13,762 bases of DNA from positions 1-13,762 of the forward strand of contig VSOO01000019.1 in the NCBI GenBank assembly GCA_009774895.1, written 5' to 3'. Each line of letters starts with the position of its first letter. The first letter of the stretch is position 1. The translations under genes and the position numbers were made by a program. Below the pieces are notes generated by a model. It was not told the origin of the DNA. It did not search any database and saw nothing but the letters and a program-made list of their open reading frames with translations. This document shows, in pieces, positions 1-5,982 of the stretch. Source of the DNA: Alistipes sp. (GTDB lineage: Bacteria; Bacteroidota; Bacteroidia; Bacteroidales; Rikenellaceae).

Positions 1-22
1 GAACAGGAACAGGAACAGGAAC
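1..22. repeat. Short 6-bp tandem repeat (GAACAG)n at window edge
   Basis: The window opens with the hexamer GAACAG repeated more than three times, ending in GAACC. It is cut by the window edge, so its true length is unknown. It lies beyond the rpmA terminator, outside any gene I can support. No function is evident. Confidence 0.7.
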
Positions 23-51
23 CACGCCTCCTATCGGCGTTCCGGAAACGA

Positions 52-87
52 AAAATGCGTTCCGGACAAACATCCGGAACGCATTTT
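52..87 (-). terminator. Intrinsic terminator of the rplU-rpmA operon
   Basis: A perfect 15-bp inverted repeat (52-66 against 73-87) encloses a 6-nt loop. Read on the minus strand it starts 17 nt after the rpmA stop codon and ends in a T run (complement of 51-55). The arms also begin and end with A/T tracts on the plus strand, so it may work in both directions. Confidence 0.88.
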
Positions 88-103
88 ATCGGAATCGTCG
101 TCG

Positions 104-364
104 TTACTCCGCCAGGGGCGTAACGCTCACATACGATTTGCCTTCGCCTTTTTTGCAGAACGCTACCGTTCCGTCTACCAGAGCGAAGAGCGTGTGGTCC
201 TTGCCCATGCCGACGTTCTCGCCGGGGTTGTGAACCGTACCGCGCTGACGGACGATGATGTTGCCCGCCTTCGCGAACTGACCGCCGAACAGCTTGACGC
301 CAAGACGCTTGCTCTCCGATTCACGGCCGTTCTTCGAACTACCTACACCTTTCTTGTGTGCCAT
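104..364 (-). CDS. rpmA: 50S ribosomal protein L27 (bL27)
   Basis: This 86-residue protein is a structural component of the large ribosomal subunit; in the family its N-terminal tail reaches the peptidyl-transferase centre. The sequence begins [16 protein letters not shown] and contains the family motifs [10 protein letters not shown] and [13 protein letters not shown], at the usual family length. The N-terminus starts directly with the mature form and lacks the cleavable leader seen in Firmicutes L27. It lies 20 nt downstream of rplU on the same strand, the conserved L21-L27 pair, and is followed by a strong terminator. The ATG at 364 is the natural start. Identification is essentially certain. 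Confidence 0.98.
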   Translation of the reverse strand: MAHKKGVGSSKNGRESESKRLGVKLFGGQFAKAGNIIVRQRGTVHNPGENVGMGKDHTLFALVDGTVAFCKKGEGKSYVSVTPLAE

Positions 365-384
365 GTTTCTCCGATTTTAAAAGG

Positions 385-696
385 TTATGCAACAATTTCC
401 TCGACCAGAATCTGCGTCAGGTACTGACGATGACCGTTGCACTTCTGGTAGCCTGTTCTGCGCTTTTTCTTGAAAACCAGGACTTTGTCATCCTTGAGGT
501 GCTTCAGGATCTTGCACTTAACCGTGGCGCCTTCTACAACAGGTGCGCCGACTTTAACCTGACCGTCGTTGTCTGCGAGCAGGACTTTGTCGAAGCTTAC
601 GGACGCGTTTTCGTCGCCCGGAAGACGGTGGACATACAGCTTCCGACCTTTTTCAGCTTTAAATTGCTGACCTGCAATCTCTACTATTACGTACAT
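385..696 (-). CDS. rplU: 50S ribosomal protein L21 (bL21)
   Basis: This 103-residue protein is a 23S rRNA-binding component of the large subunit. It begins [20 protein letters not shown], the hallmark L21 N-terminus. It has the internal [16 protein letters not shown] segment and the basic [16 protein letters not shown] stretch near the C-terminus that contacts rRNA. It is the first gene of the minus-strand operon, followed 20 nt later by rpmA. A Bacteroidetes-type promoter lies about 40 nt upstream of the ATG, giving a short leader. Length and start match the family. The call is secure. Confidence 0.98.
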   Translation of the reverse strand: MYVIVEIAGQQFKAEKGRKLYVHRLPGDENASVSFDKVLLADNDGQVKVGAPVVEGATVKCKILKHLKDDKVLVFKKKRRTGYQKCNGHRQYLTQILVEEIVA

Positions 697-733
697 TGAA
701 TCAAATTATGTATTTGAACATACATTCGGAGGG

Positions 734-763
734 CAAAGATACGTATTTTTATCCGGAAAACAA
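734..763 (-). promoter_or_regulatory. Bacteroidetes-type promoter for rplU-rpmA
   Basis: On the minus strand there is a TTG (complement of 761-763), exactly 19 nt, then TATCTTTG (complement of 734-741). This matches the Bacteroidetes -33/-7 consensus TTG-N19-TAnnTTTG. Transcription should start a few nt further on, about 30 nt before the rplU ATG. Confidence 0.82.
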
Positions 764-868
764 CACCTTCGATCCATTTTTTCGCGTTTCGGCGCCATGG
801 CACGGTTTTCGGGGCGGGGCGGCCGTGAAAACCGAATGTTGAACCAGGCCGCAAAACCGGACTCCGAC

Positions 869-1237
869 ATGTACAGGATACTGATTGTTTCCGATGATCC
901 CTTCCTGCGGGACATGGTGCGCTTCGCCCTCGACGGACTCGGGGCCGAGATACGCACGCCGGGCGATCGCTCCGAAGCCCTGCGCCTCGCCCGGCGGGTG
1001 CTCTTCGATCTGGTGCTCGTGCTCGCCGCCTGCCCCTATGCCGACTGCGAGGCGATGCTGCCCCGCCGGCAGCGGGGCATGCGCCGTCCGCGGATCTTCT
1101 TCGTCGCCTGGCAGCACTCCGAGCATGCGGTGCTGAGCGTGCTCGACGGCGGTGTCGATCAGTACATGACCTTTCCTGTGAATCTGCAACGGCTGCGTCT
1201 GAAGGTGGCCGAGTGCCTCAATACGTTGAATCCATGA
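869..1237 (+). CDS. Receiver-like (CheY-fold) protein lacking phosphorylation residues
   Basis: From the ATG at 869 this is a 122-residue stand-alone domain with the pattern of a response-regulator receiver: MYRILIVSDDP (first strand and acidic pair D9/D10), LFDLVLVLAACP (third strand, 46-55), RIFFVAW (fourth strand), and GGVDQYMTFPVNLQRL in place of the usual G.DYL.KP...L. Two key residues appear missing. The phospho-acceptor Asp expected near residue 52 is Leu/Ala, and the conserved Lys before Pro is Phe102. It is therefore probably a pseudo-receiver. An upstream in-frame ATG at 797 would add 24 residues of unlikely sequence; the 869 start fits the domain. No output domain is present. The stop overlaps the next start (ATGA), implying translational coupling. 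No promoter match was found upstream. Being a gene is likely; its function is unknown. Confidence 0.72.
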   Translation: MYRILIVSDDPFLRDMVRFALDGLGAEIRTPGDRSEALRLARRVLFDLVLVLAACPYADCEAMLPRRQRGMRRPRIFFVAWQHSEHAVLSVLDGGVDQYMTFPVNLQRLRLKVAECLNTLNP

Positions 1238-2184
1238 TGCATGATCTCGCTCTGCTGTGCTGCGCCGCGGAGGCGGCGCTCGTGGTCGGACTCGTGGCCG
1301 CCGCCGCGGTGCTGCGGCTGCGCCGCGGCCGGCGTGCGCAGCGCGATGCGGCGCTCGGGCGCCTCTACCTGCGCATCGTCATGCACGGCCTGCTGACCGG
1401 CATGCGGCGTGTTCCCGCATTCCCCCGCATCGGCCGCACCGGTGCCCGCGGCGTGCTGGCCCAGGTGCTGGCGCGGCTCGCCTCCGCGGCCTACGGGCTC
1501 GATGCCGGGCTGCTGCGCCGGATCGTCCGCACGGCGGAGCTCGAACCCTACCTGCTGCGCCGGATCCGGCGCAGCGGCGGAGTCCGCCGGGCACGCTACC
1601 TGTCGCTGCTGGCCCGTCTGGCGCCCGATGCGGCCGTGGGGGCGGCCGTGGCGCGCTATGCCTCCGACCGCAGCCGCTCGGTGCGGTTCGCCGCCTGCTT
1701 GGTGCAGCTGGCCGCCGATCCGTCGCAGGCGCTGCGGCTGCTGGCCTGCTGGCCCGAGCCGCTCACGGCCTACGAGCTGGCCGCCGTCGCCTCCATGCTC
1801 CGGCGGGGGATGCTGCCCGTGGCCTACGAACCCCTGCTCGCGTCGCCGCACCGCAACCTGCGCAGCCTCGGGCTCTGCATCGTGCGGCAGTTCGGCATCG
1901 AGGAGGCCGAGGAGGCGCTGCTGCGCATCGCGGCTTCGGATGCCGTGCCCGAAATCGGCTGCGAGGCGGTGCGCACGCTCTGCGCGCTGCAACGCCCCCT
2001 GTGCCGGAGCGGGGTGCTCCGGCGCCTGCGCTCCATGGGGCGCGCCGAGCGGCGGGCGCTGCTGCGCTGCATGGCCGCGGAGGGGTATGCCTCCGATGCG
2101 CTGCCCGAACTCTTCGACCGCGACGAGCGGCTCTGCTACGAGTCGCTCGTGGGCTCCTACAAATGCGAACTGGTATGTCCGTGA
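1234..2184 (+). CDS. Membrane-anchored HEAT-like repeat protein
   Basis: This 316-residue protein starts at the ATG overlapping the previous stop codon (ATGA); a second ATG follows immediately, and a GTG at 1213 is possible but less likely. Residues about 5-28 form one hydrophobic segment followed by RLRRGRRAQR, which suggests a single N-terminal membrane anchor with the rest on the cytoplasmic side. From about residue 75 onward the chain is a series of short amphipathic helix pairs rich in Leu, Ala and Arg, such as RARYLSLLARLAPDAAVG, SVRFAACLVQLAADP and EIGCEAVRTLCALQ. This is the look of HEAT/Armadillo-like repeats, a protein-docking scaffold. It lies between the receiver-like and glycosyltransferase-like genes, overlapping both, so the three products probably act together. 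Partner and role are not known to me. Confidence 0.75.
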   Translation: MMHDLALLCCAAEAALVVGLVAAAAVLRLRRGRRAQRDAALGRLYLRIVMHGLLTGMRRVPAFPRIGRTGARGVLAQVLARLASAAYGLDAGLLRRIVRTAELEPYLLRRIRRSGGVRRARYLSLLARLAPDAAVGAAVARYASDRSRSVRFAACLVQLAADPSQALRLLACWPEPLTAYELAAVASMLRRGMLPVAYEPLLASPHRNLRSLGLCIVRQFGIEEAEEALLRIAASDAVPEIGCEAVRTLCALQRPLCRSGVLRRLRSMGRAERRALLRCMAAEGYASDALPELFDRDERLCYESLVGSYKCELVCP

Positions 2185-3095
2185 TCCGTGCTCTTCTGCT
2201 GATCCTGGCCGCCGCGGCCGCGGCGGCGGCCTGCGTGCGTGCGGTGCGGATGCTTCGCGACCTGCCGCGGCGGCGCCTGCTGGCCCTCGCGCGCGAGACG
2301 TTGTGCGATGCTCCCGGCGGCACGGGCATCTCGGTGCTCTACCGCTGCGACGAGGAGCGCCTGCGGCTACCCTCGCTGCTCGACGTGGGCTATGCCTGCT
2401 ACGAGGTGGTCGCGGTGCTCGATGCGGCCCGCTGCCCCGAGGTGTTCGCGACGCTCGAAAGCCACTACCGGCTGTTCCGTGCGGCGGTGCCCGCGGCGTG
2501 CGACCTGCCCGTGGGGACGCTGCGCGGGCTCTACCGCTCGCGCAAGCGCTGCTTCCGCCGGCTGGTCGTCGTCGATCGTCCGTGCGACACCCCCGCGGCC
2601 GACCTGGATGCCGCGGCGGCCGTCGCCTCCTACGAATACCTGCTGCCGGTGCCTGCGGCCTGCCGCCTCGTGCCGGGCGCCGTGGAGCGGCTGGTCGCCG
2701 AGCTGAGCCTGCGTTCCCACTGCCATACGGTGCTGATCCGCTCGGTGGCGGGCGTGCCGGCCATGCTGCTGAGCCGCGATGCGGTGATCGTGGCGGGCGG
2801 CTTCGCCCGCAAGCCCTGGCGTCACGTGCCGCGCCGCTGCCGCGCGACGCTCTATGCGCCCCTCTTCCGTCCTGCGGTGCGGGTGCGGCGTCGCGGCCTG
2901 CGGCGCGGGGCGGCCGTCGTGCTCGCGCTGTCGGTCGCGGCGGCGGCATGTGCGGGGTGGTGGGTTGTGTGCGCCGTGCTGCTGGCGGTGGCGGCCGCAT
3001 GGTGCGCCGCACTGCTGGGCGCCGCGGCGAGCGCTGCGGAGGGAGGTCCCGCGGTGCGCTCCCGTTTTCGTGTGAAAAATTTCACAGTCTCGTGA
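2175..3095 (+). CDS. Membrane protein with degenerate GT2 (glycosyltransferase)-like core
   Basis: From ATG 2175 it has 306 residues; an in-frame ATG at 2163 would add four. Segment order: hydrophobic helix at 5-20; soluble core about 50-230; hydrophobic segments around 244-290. The core resembles the start of a family-2 glycosyltransferase: GISVLYRCDEERLRLPSLL (51-69) at the place of the usual 'vsVIIPcyNEe...L..sL' strand, then CYEVVAVLDAA (75-85) where 'yEviVvDDgS' is expected. Later GLYRSRKRCFRRLVVVDRP resembles the 'gkagALN.g...a.g..iv..D' region. A clear DxD metal motif, a second acidic motif and a QxxRW motif are not visible, and the protein is short for membrane GT2 enzymes. It overlaps the HEAT gene by 10 nt. 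It may be an inactive or highly derived glycosyltransferase; the fold assignment is inference. Confidence 0.6.
   Translation: MSVIRALLLILAAAAAAAACVRAVRMLRDLPRRRLLALARETLCDAPGGTGISVLYRCDEERLRLPSLLDVGYACYEVVAVLDAARCPEVFATLESHYRLFRAAVPAACDLPVGTLRGLYRSRKRCFRRLVVVDRPCDTPAADLDAAAAVASYEYLLPVPAACRLVPGAVERLVAELSLRSHCHTVLIRSVAGVPAMLLSRDAVIVAGGFARKPWRHVPRRCRATLYAPLFRPAVRVRRRGLRRGAAVVLALSVAAAACAGWWVVCAVLLAVAAAWCAALLGAAASAAEGGPAVRSRFRVKNFTVS
3071..3086. promoter_or_regulatory. Perfect CRP/FNR-type palindrome upstream of cysQ
   Basis: The 16-mer TGTGAAAAATTTCACA is two perfect 7-nt inverted arms around AA and contains the exact TGTGA-N6-TCACA pattern recognised by CRP-family regulators in other bacteria. 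It sits in the last codons of the GT2-like gene, centred 35 nt before the cysQ ATG. Binding by a Bacteroidetes CRP-like protein is inference. Confidence 0.45.
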
Positions 3096-3103
3096 ATTGT
3101 CGC

Positions 3104-3111
3104 TATCTTTA
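3104..3111 (+). promoter_or_regulatory. Possible -7 element (TATCTTTA) upstream of cysQ
   Basis: TATCTTTA matches the Bacteroidetes -7 box TAnnTTTG except for the last base. No TTG stands at the expected 19-21 nt upstream, but the CRP-like palindrome covers part of that region, which would suit an activator-dependent promoter. If used, transcription would start at about 3116, beyond the first cysQ ATG, favouring a start at 3132 or 3141. Confidence 0.35.
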
Positions 3112-3113
3112 CC

Positions 3114-3983
3114 ATGAAATCCGTAACACGAATGCCGGTCATGACCGAGGACGAACTGAGAATGCATCTGCTGCCCGAGCTCTTCAATGCCGCCGTCAGG
3201 GCGGGGGCGGCCATCATGGAGGTATACAGACACAGCGACGACTATGCCGTCGGATACCGCGACGACCGCACGCCCGTGACGGCGGCCGACCGTGCGGCGC
3301 ACCGCGCGATCAAGGAGGCGCTGGGCCGCACGCGCATCCCCATCCTGTCGGAGGAGGGGCGTGCGATGCGCTGCGAGGAGCGCTGCAACTGGGAGCTTTT
3401 CTGGCTGGTCGATCCGCTCGACGGCACGTTGGAGTTCCTGAAGGGGAACAACGAATTCACGGTCAATATCGCCCTCATGGAGAACAACCGCTGCCGCGGT
3501 GCGGCGATCTATGTGCCCTATTTCGGCCGGATGTATTATGCGGGCCGCGGCGAGGGCGCCTGGGTGTGCGAGGGGATCGCGCCCGACGCCTCGGCGGACT
3601 ACACCTACGGGCGGATCGTGGCGGCGGGCCGCCGCCTGCCGTCGCAGACGAAAGCGCGCGACGTGCTGCGCGTGGCCGTGTCGCGTTCGCACCGCACGCC
3701 CGAGACCGATGCGCACATCGAGGCGCTGCGGCGGCGTGTCGGCGCCGTGGAGGTGGTCGAGCAGGGCAGCTCCTACAAGTTCTGCATGCTGGCCGAGGGC
3801 GTCGCGGACTACTATGTCCGCACGTCGGATACCTGCGAGTGGGATACGGCCGCCGGGGAGCTCATCCTCGCCGAGGCGGGCGGAAGCACGCGGTCGCTGG
3901 CCGACGGTGAGGCGCTCCGCTACAACAAGAAGGACCTGCGGAATCCCTGGTTCGTGTGCCGGAGCCGCGACTGCGGGGTGTGA
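3114..3983 (+). CDS. cysQ: CysQ-type 3'(2'),5'-bisphosphate nucleotidase (inositol monophosphatase family)
   Basis: This is a metal-dependent phosphatase of the FIG superfamily, expected to remove the 3'-phosphate of adenosine 3',5'-bisphosphate (PAP), a by-product of sulfate assimilation; inositol phosphate is an alternative substrate. Counting from ATG 3114 (289 residues), visible motifs are TPVTAADRAAH (53-63), PILSEEG (76-82, metal-binding Glu), DPLDGTLEF (100-108, the signature metal motif) and CEWDTAAGELIL (241-252, second signature with Asp244). The length is normal for the family. In-frame ATGs at 3132 and 3141 are equally possible starts, and the putative -7 box favours them. The 3' end converges with the small minus-strand membrane-protein gene, leaving 10 nt between the stop codons. 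The family call is firm; CysQ over IMPase is likely from the SEEG and DPLDGT context. Confidence 0.88.
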   Translation: MKSVTRMPVMTEDELRMHLLPELFNAAVRAGAAIMEVYRHSDDYAVGYRDDRTPVTAADRAAHRAIKEALGRTRIPILSEEGRAMRCEERCNWELFWLVDPLDGTLEFLKGNNEFTVNIALMENNRCRGAAIYVPYFGRMYYAGRGEGAWVCEGIAPDASADYTYGRIVAAGRRLPSQTKARDVLRVAVSRSHRTPETDAHIEALRRRVGAVEVVEQGSSYKFCMLAEGVADYYVRTSDTCEWDTAAGELILAEAGGSTRSLADGEALRYNKKDLRNPWFVCRSRDCGV

Positions 3984-3993
3984 TCCTCGGAGT

Positions 3994-4248
3994 CTACTCC
4001 TTGCGGTCGTGGTCGATGTCGCAGCCGGCGCAGTTGCCCGAGCAGCCGTCGGCGCGGCAGTCGCCGCCCGCCAGGTCGTCGCGCGACTCCTGCACGGCGC
4101 AGCGGATGCCGAGGCGCTGCATGTCCTTGTTGGTCGATATTTCCGAGTCGATGTGGTGGCCCTTGAAGATGAGCGTCAGCGACAGACCGATGACGAAGAA
4201 TCCTACGCAGAGGATCGAGACGAGTACGATGATAATCCAGGCAGGCAT
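3994..4248 (-). CDS. Small single-pass membrane protein with Cys-rich tail
   Basis: This 84-residue protein begins MPAWIIIVLVSILCVGFFVIG, a single hydrophobic helix covering roughly residues 4-28. It is followed by KGHHID and a polar tail with five Cys: Cys50, then a C-x4-C-x3-C-x2-C cluster (64-76, CRADGCSGNCAGC), and an acidic/basic end. The cluster could bind iron-sulfur or another metal. Small TM-plus-Cys proteins are known as FeoB-associated and NqrM-type maturation factors, but I see no convincing match to either motif. Its own Bacteroidetes-type promoter lies about 65 nt upstream, so it is transcribed apart from its neighbours. The gene looks real because of the promoter and the clean TM-to-tail organisation. 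Function is unknown. Confidence 0.72.
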   Translation of the reverse strand: MPAWIIIVLVSILCVGFFVIGLSLTLIFKGHHIDSEISTNKDMQRLGIRCAVQESRDDLAGGDCRADGCSGNCAGCDIDHDRKE

Positions 4249-4293
4249 GGCGTAATCCGGCTAAATTGAAATTCGGTGGAAAAAAACCGCGAT

Positions 4294-4326
4294 TTTGGTT
4301 TTTTCGGCAACAAATATATATATTTG
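4294..4326 (+). promoter_or_regulatory. Divergent promoter toward trkA
   Basis: On the plus strand TTTG (4294-4297) is followed after 21 nt by TATATTTG (4319-4326), a good -33/-7 pair. The -7 boxes of the two directions together form the palindrome CAAATATATATATTTG (4311-4326). A transcript starting near 4333 would carry a leader of about 260 nt before trkA. Confidence 0.6.
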
Positions 4327-4342
4327 TGTGGTATTATGCAAA
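4311..4342 (-). promoter_or_regulatory. Promoter for the small Cys-rich membrane protein
   Basis: On the minus strand TTTG (complement of 4339-4342) is followed after 20 nt by TATATTTG (complement of 4311-4318), close to the Bacteroidetes consensus. The ATG lies about 62 nt downstream of the -7 box. The -7 box is one half of a 16-bp palindrome shared with the opposite promoter. Confidence 0.72.
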
Positions 4343-4590
4343 AATCCGGCCGCGGCCCGTCCGCGCTTCGGGCGGCATGCCGCCGGGGCGTGTGCGGTGC
4401 GGTGTGCGGACCGTGCGGCGGCCCGGGAGGGTGCGGCGCGATCGGTGTGCATGCGTGCGGGCTCGGCACTCTCTTTGTTTGCGCTGATGCGCGGCGGCGG
4501 GAGGTCCGAGCGGTGCGGTGCGTGCCGGGCGCCGGCGCCCTCTGTGCGCCTCGCGGGCGGAGGCATATGTTTTTTTAGGAGACAGAACGA
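4333..4590 (+). other. Long GC-rich leader upstream of trkA, no convincing gene
   Basis: This stretch between the divergent promoter and the trkA ATG is very GC-rich and has repeated GTGCGG-like words. It contains two perfect 14-bp palindromes: GGCGGCATGCCGCC at 4371-4384 and GGGCGCCGGCGCCC at 4527-4540. All plus frames stay open for long distances only because of base composition. A short frame from 4336 to 4578 would encode a Cys/Gly/Arg-rich peptide with no recognisable features. I recognise no known riboswitch. It may be a structured 5' leader. Confidence 0.5.
4577..4581 (+). promoter_or_regulatory. Shine-Dalgarno of trkA
   Basis: AGGAG sits 9 nt before the trkA ATG, right after a run of seven T. 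Good Shine-Dalgarno sequences are rare in this window, so this one firmly fixes the trkA start at 4591. Confidence 0.75.
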
Positions 4591-5931
4591 ATGAAGATCA
4601 TCATAGCGGGTGCGGGCGAGATGGGCAGCCATCTGGCCAAGATGCTCAGCGGCAACGGCCACGACATCACCGTCATCGACAGCGACCAGAAACTGCTGGC
4701 CGACGTGGGCAACCTGGCCGACGTCATCACCGTCGAGGGCGACTCGACGACGTTCGCCGTGCTGCGGCGCGCCTCGGTGCGCAAGTGCGACCTCTTCATC
4801 GCCGTGAACCACGAGGAGAACGACAACGTGGTCGCGGCGATGCTGGCCAAGCAGCTCGGGGCACGCAAGTCGATCGCGCGCATCGACAACAACGAGTACC
4901 TCGAACCCAACAACAAGGAGATGTTCATCGAGATGGGCATCGACTACTTGTTCTATCCGGAGAAGGTGGCCGCCAGCGAGGTGATCAACCTGCTGGGCCA
5001 TACCTCCACCACGGAGTACGTCGATTTCTCCAGCGGCAAGCTGTCGCTGGTGGTCTTCCGCCTCGAACCGGCCTCGCCGCTCGTGGGGCAGCCGCTTGCG
5101 GGCTTCGGCGACGGGGAGGCTCCGCTGAGCTACCGCACGGTGGCCATCTCGCGCGACGGCCGCACGATCATCCCCCGCCGCGGCGAGCTCTTCGCCGAGG
5201 GCGACATGATCTACGTCATCGCGCGCCAGGACGCCGTGCGCGAGGTGATGGACCTGTCGGGCCGCTCGAACATCCGGATCAAGAACCTGATGATCCTGGG
5301 CGGTTCGCGCATCGCCATACGCATCGCCACCGAGTTGCAGGACGAGCTGAACATCAAGCTGGTGGACTACAATGCCGACAAGGCCTACCGCCTGGCCGAG
5401 ATGCTCGACAAGACGCTCATCATCAACGAGGACGGCCGCAATACGGAGGCCATGCTCGAAGAGGGGCTGGCCAACATGGACGCCTTCGTGGCCGTCACGG
5501 GCCGCAGCGAGACCAACATCCTGGCTGCGATGCTGGCCAAGCGCATGGGCGTGAAGAAGGTGATCGCCGAGGTCGAGAACCTCAACTACATCAACCTGGC
5601 CGAGTCGATCGGCATCGACACGATCATCAACAAGAAGCTCATCACGGCGTCGAACATCTTCCGCTTCACGATGTCCACCGACGTGCAGGCCATCAAGTGC
5701 CTCACGGGGTGCGACGCCGAGGTGCTGGAGTTCATCGTGAAGCCGAACGCCCCGGCCACCAAGTCGCGCATCCGCGACCTGGGCATGCCCGACGACGCCA
5801 TCATCGGCGGCATCGTGCGCGGCGACAAGGTCTTCATCGCCACGGACAACATGACCATCGCGCCCTACGACCGCGTGGTGGTCTTCTCGATGCCCGAGTC
5901 GGTGGCGCGAGTGGGGCTCTTCTTCAATTAG
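4591..5931 (+). CDS. trkA: Trk system potassium uptake protein TrkA
   Basis: This is a cytoplasmic NAD(H)/nucleotide-binding regulatory subunit of a Trk/Ktr K+ transporter, 446 residues. It has the classic duplicated layout: RCK_N domain 1 with MKIIIAGAGEMGSHLA (G-x-G-x-x-G at 7-12) and the acidic ribose-binding VIDSD (28-32); RCK_C domain 1 (about 140-220); RCK_N domain 2 starting IKNLMILGGSRIAIRIA (230-246) with acidic VDYN (258-261); and RCK_C domain 2 (about 365-440). The second nucleotide loop is GGSRIA rather than a full GxGxxG. A strong Shine-Dalgarno fixes the start, and the gene lies behind a long leader. The membrane partner TrkH is not adjacent in this window, although Bacteroidales genomes often keep the two together. 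Identification is firm. Confidence 0.96.
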   Translation: MKIIIAGAGEMGSHLAKMLSGNGHDITVIDSDQKLLADVGNLADVITVEGDSTTFAVLRRASVRKCDLFIAVNHEENDNVVAAMLAKQLGARKSIARIDNNEYLEPNNKEMFIEMGIDYLFYPEKVAASEVINLLGHTSTTEYVDFSSGKLSLVVFRLEPASPLVGQPLAGFGDGEAPLSYRTVAISRDGRTIIPRRGELFAEGDMIYVIARQDAVREVMDLSGRSNIRIKNLMILGGSRIAIRIATELQDELNIKLVDYNADKAYRLAEMLDKTLIINEDGRNTEAMLEEGLANMDAFVAVTGRSETNILAAMLAKRMGVKKVIAEVENLNYINLAESIGIDTIINKKLITASNIFRFTMSTDVQAIKCLTGCDAEVLEFIVKPNAPATKSRIRDLGMPDDAIIGGIVRGDKVFIATDNMTIAPYDRVVVFSMPESVARVGLFFN

Positions 5932-5982
5932 GGGGCGTGCCCTGCGGTCCGCGCCGCGGGGCGAACGAAACGAAACAGAAAC

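Noticed and set aside
1159..3012. 617-codon minus-strand frame opposite the HEAT and GT2-like genes
   Set aside because: Its Arg/Pro/Ala-rich translation has no coherent secondary-structure pattern. The plus-strand genes overlap each other neatly and show TM and repeat patterns.
1409..3910. 833-codon plus-strand frame crossing from the HEAT gene into cysQ
   Set aside because: It is out of frame with the recognised DPLDGT and WDTAAG motifs of cysQ and has shadow-type composition.
4336..4578. 80-codon Cys/Gly/Arg-rich frame in the trkA leader, ending inside the trkA Shine-Dalgarno
   Set aside because: The start lies almost at the predicted transcript start, the composition simply reflects GTGCGG-like words, and other frames are equally open. 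A leader peptide is not excluded but not supported.
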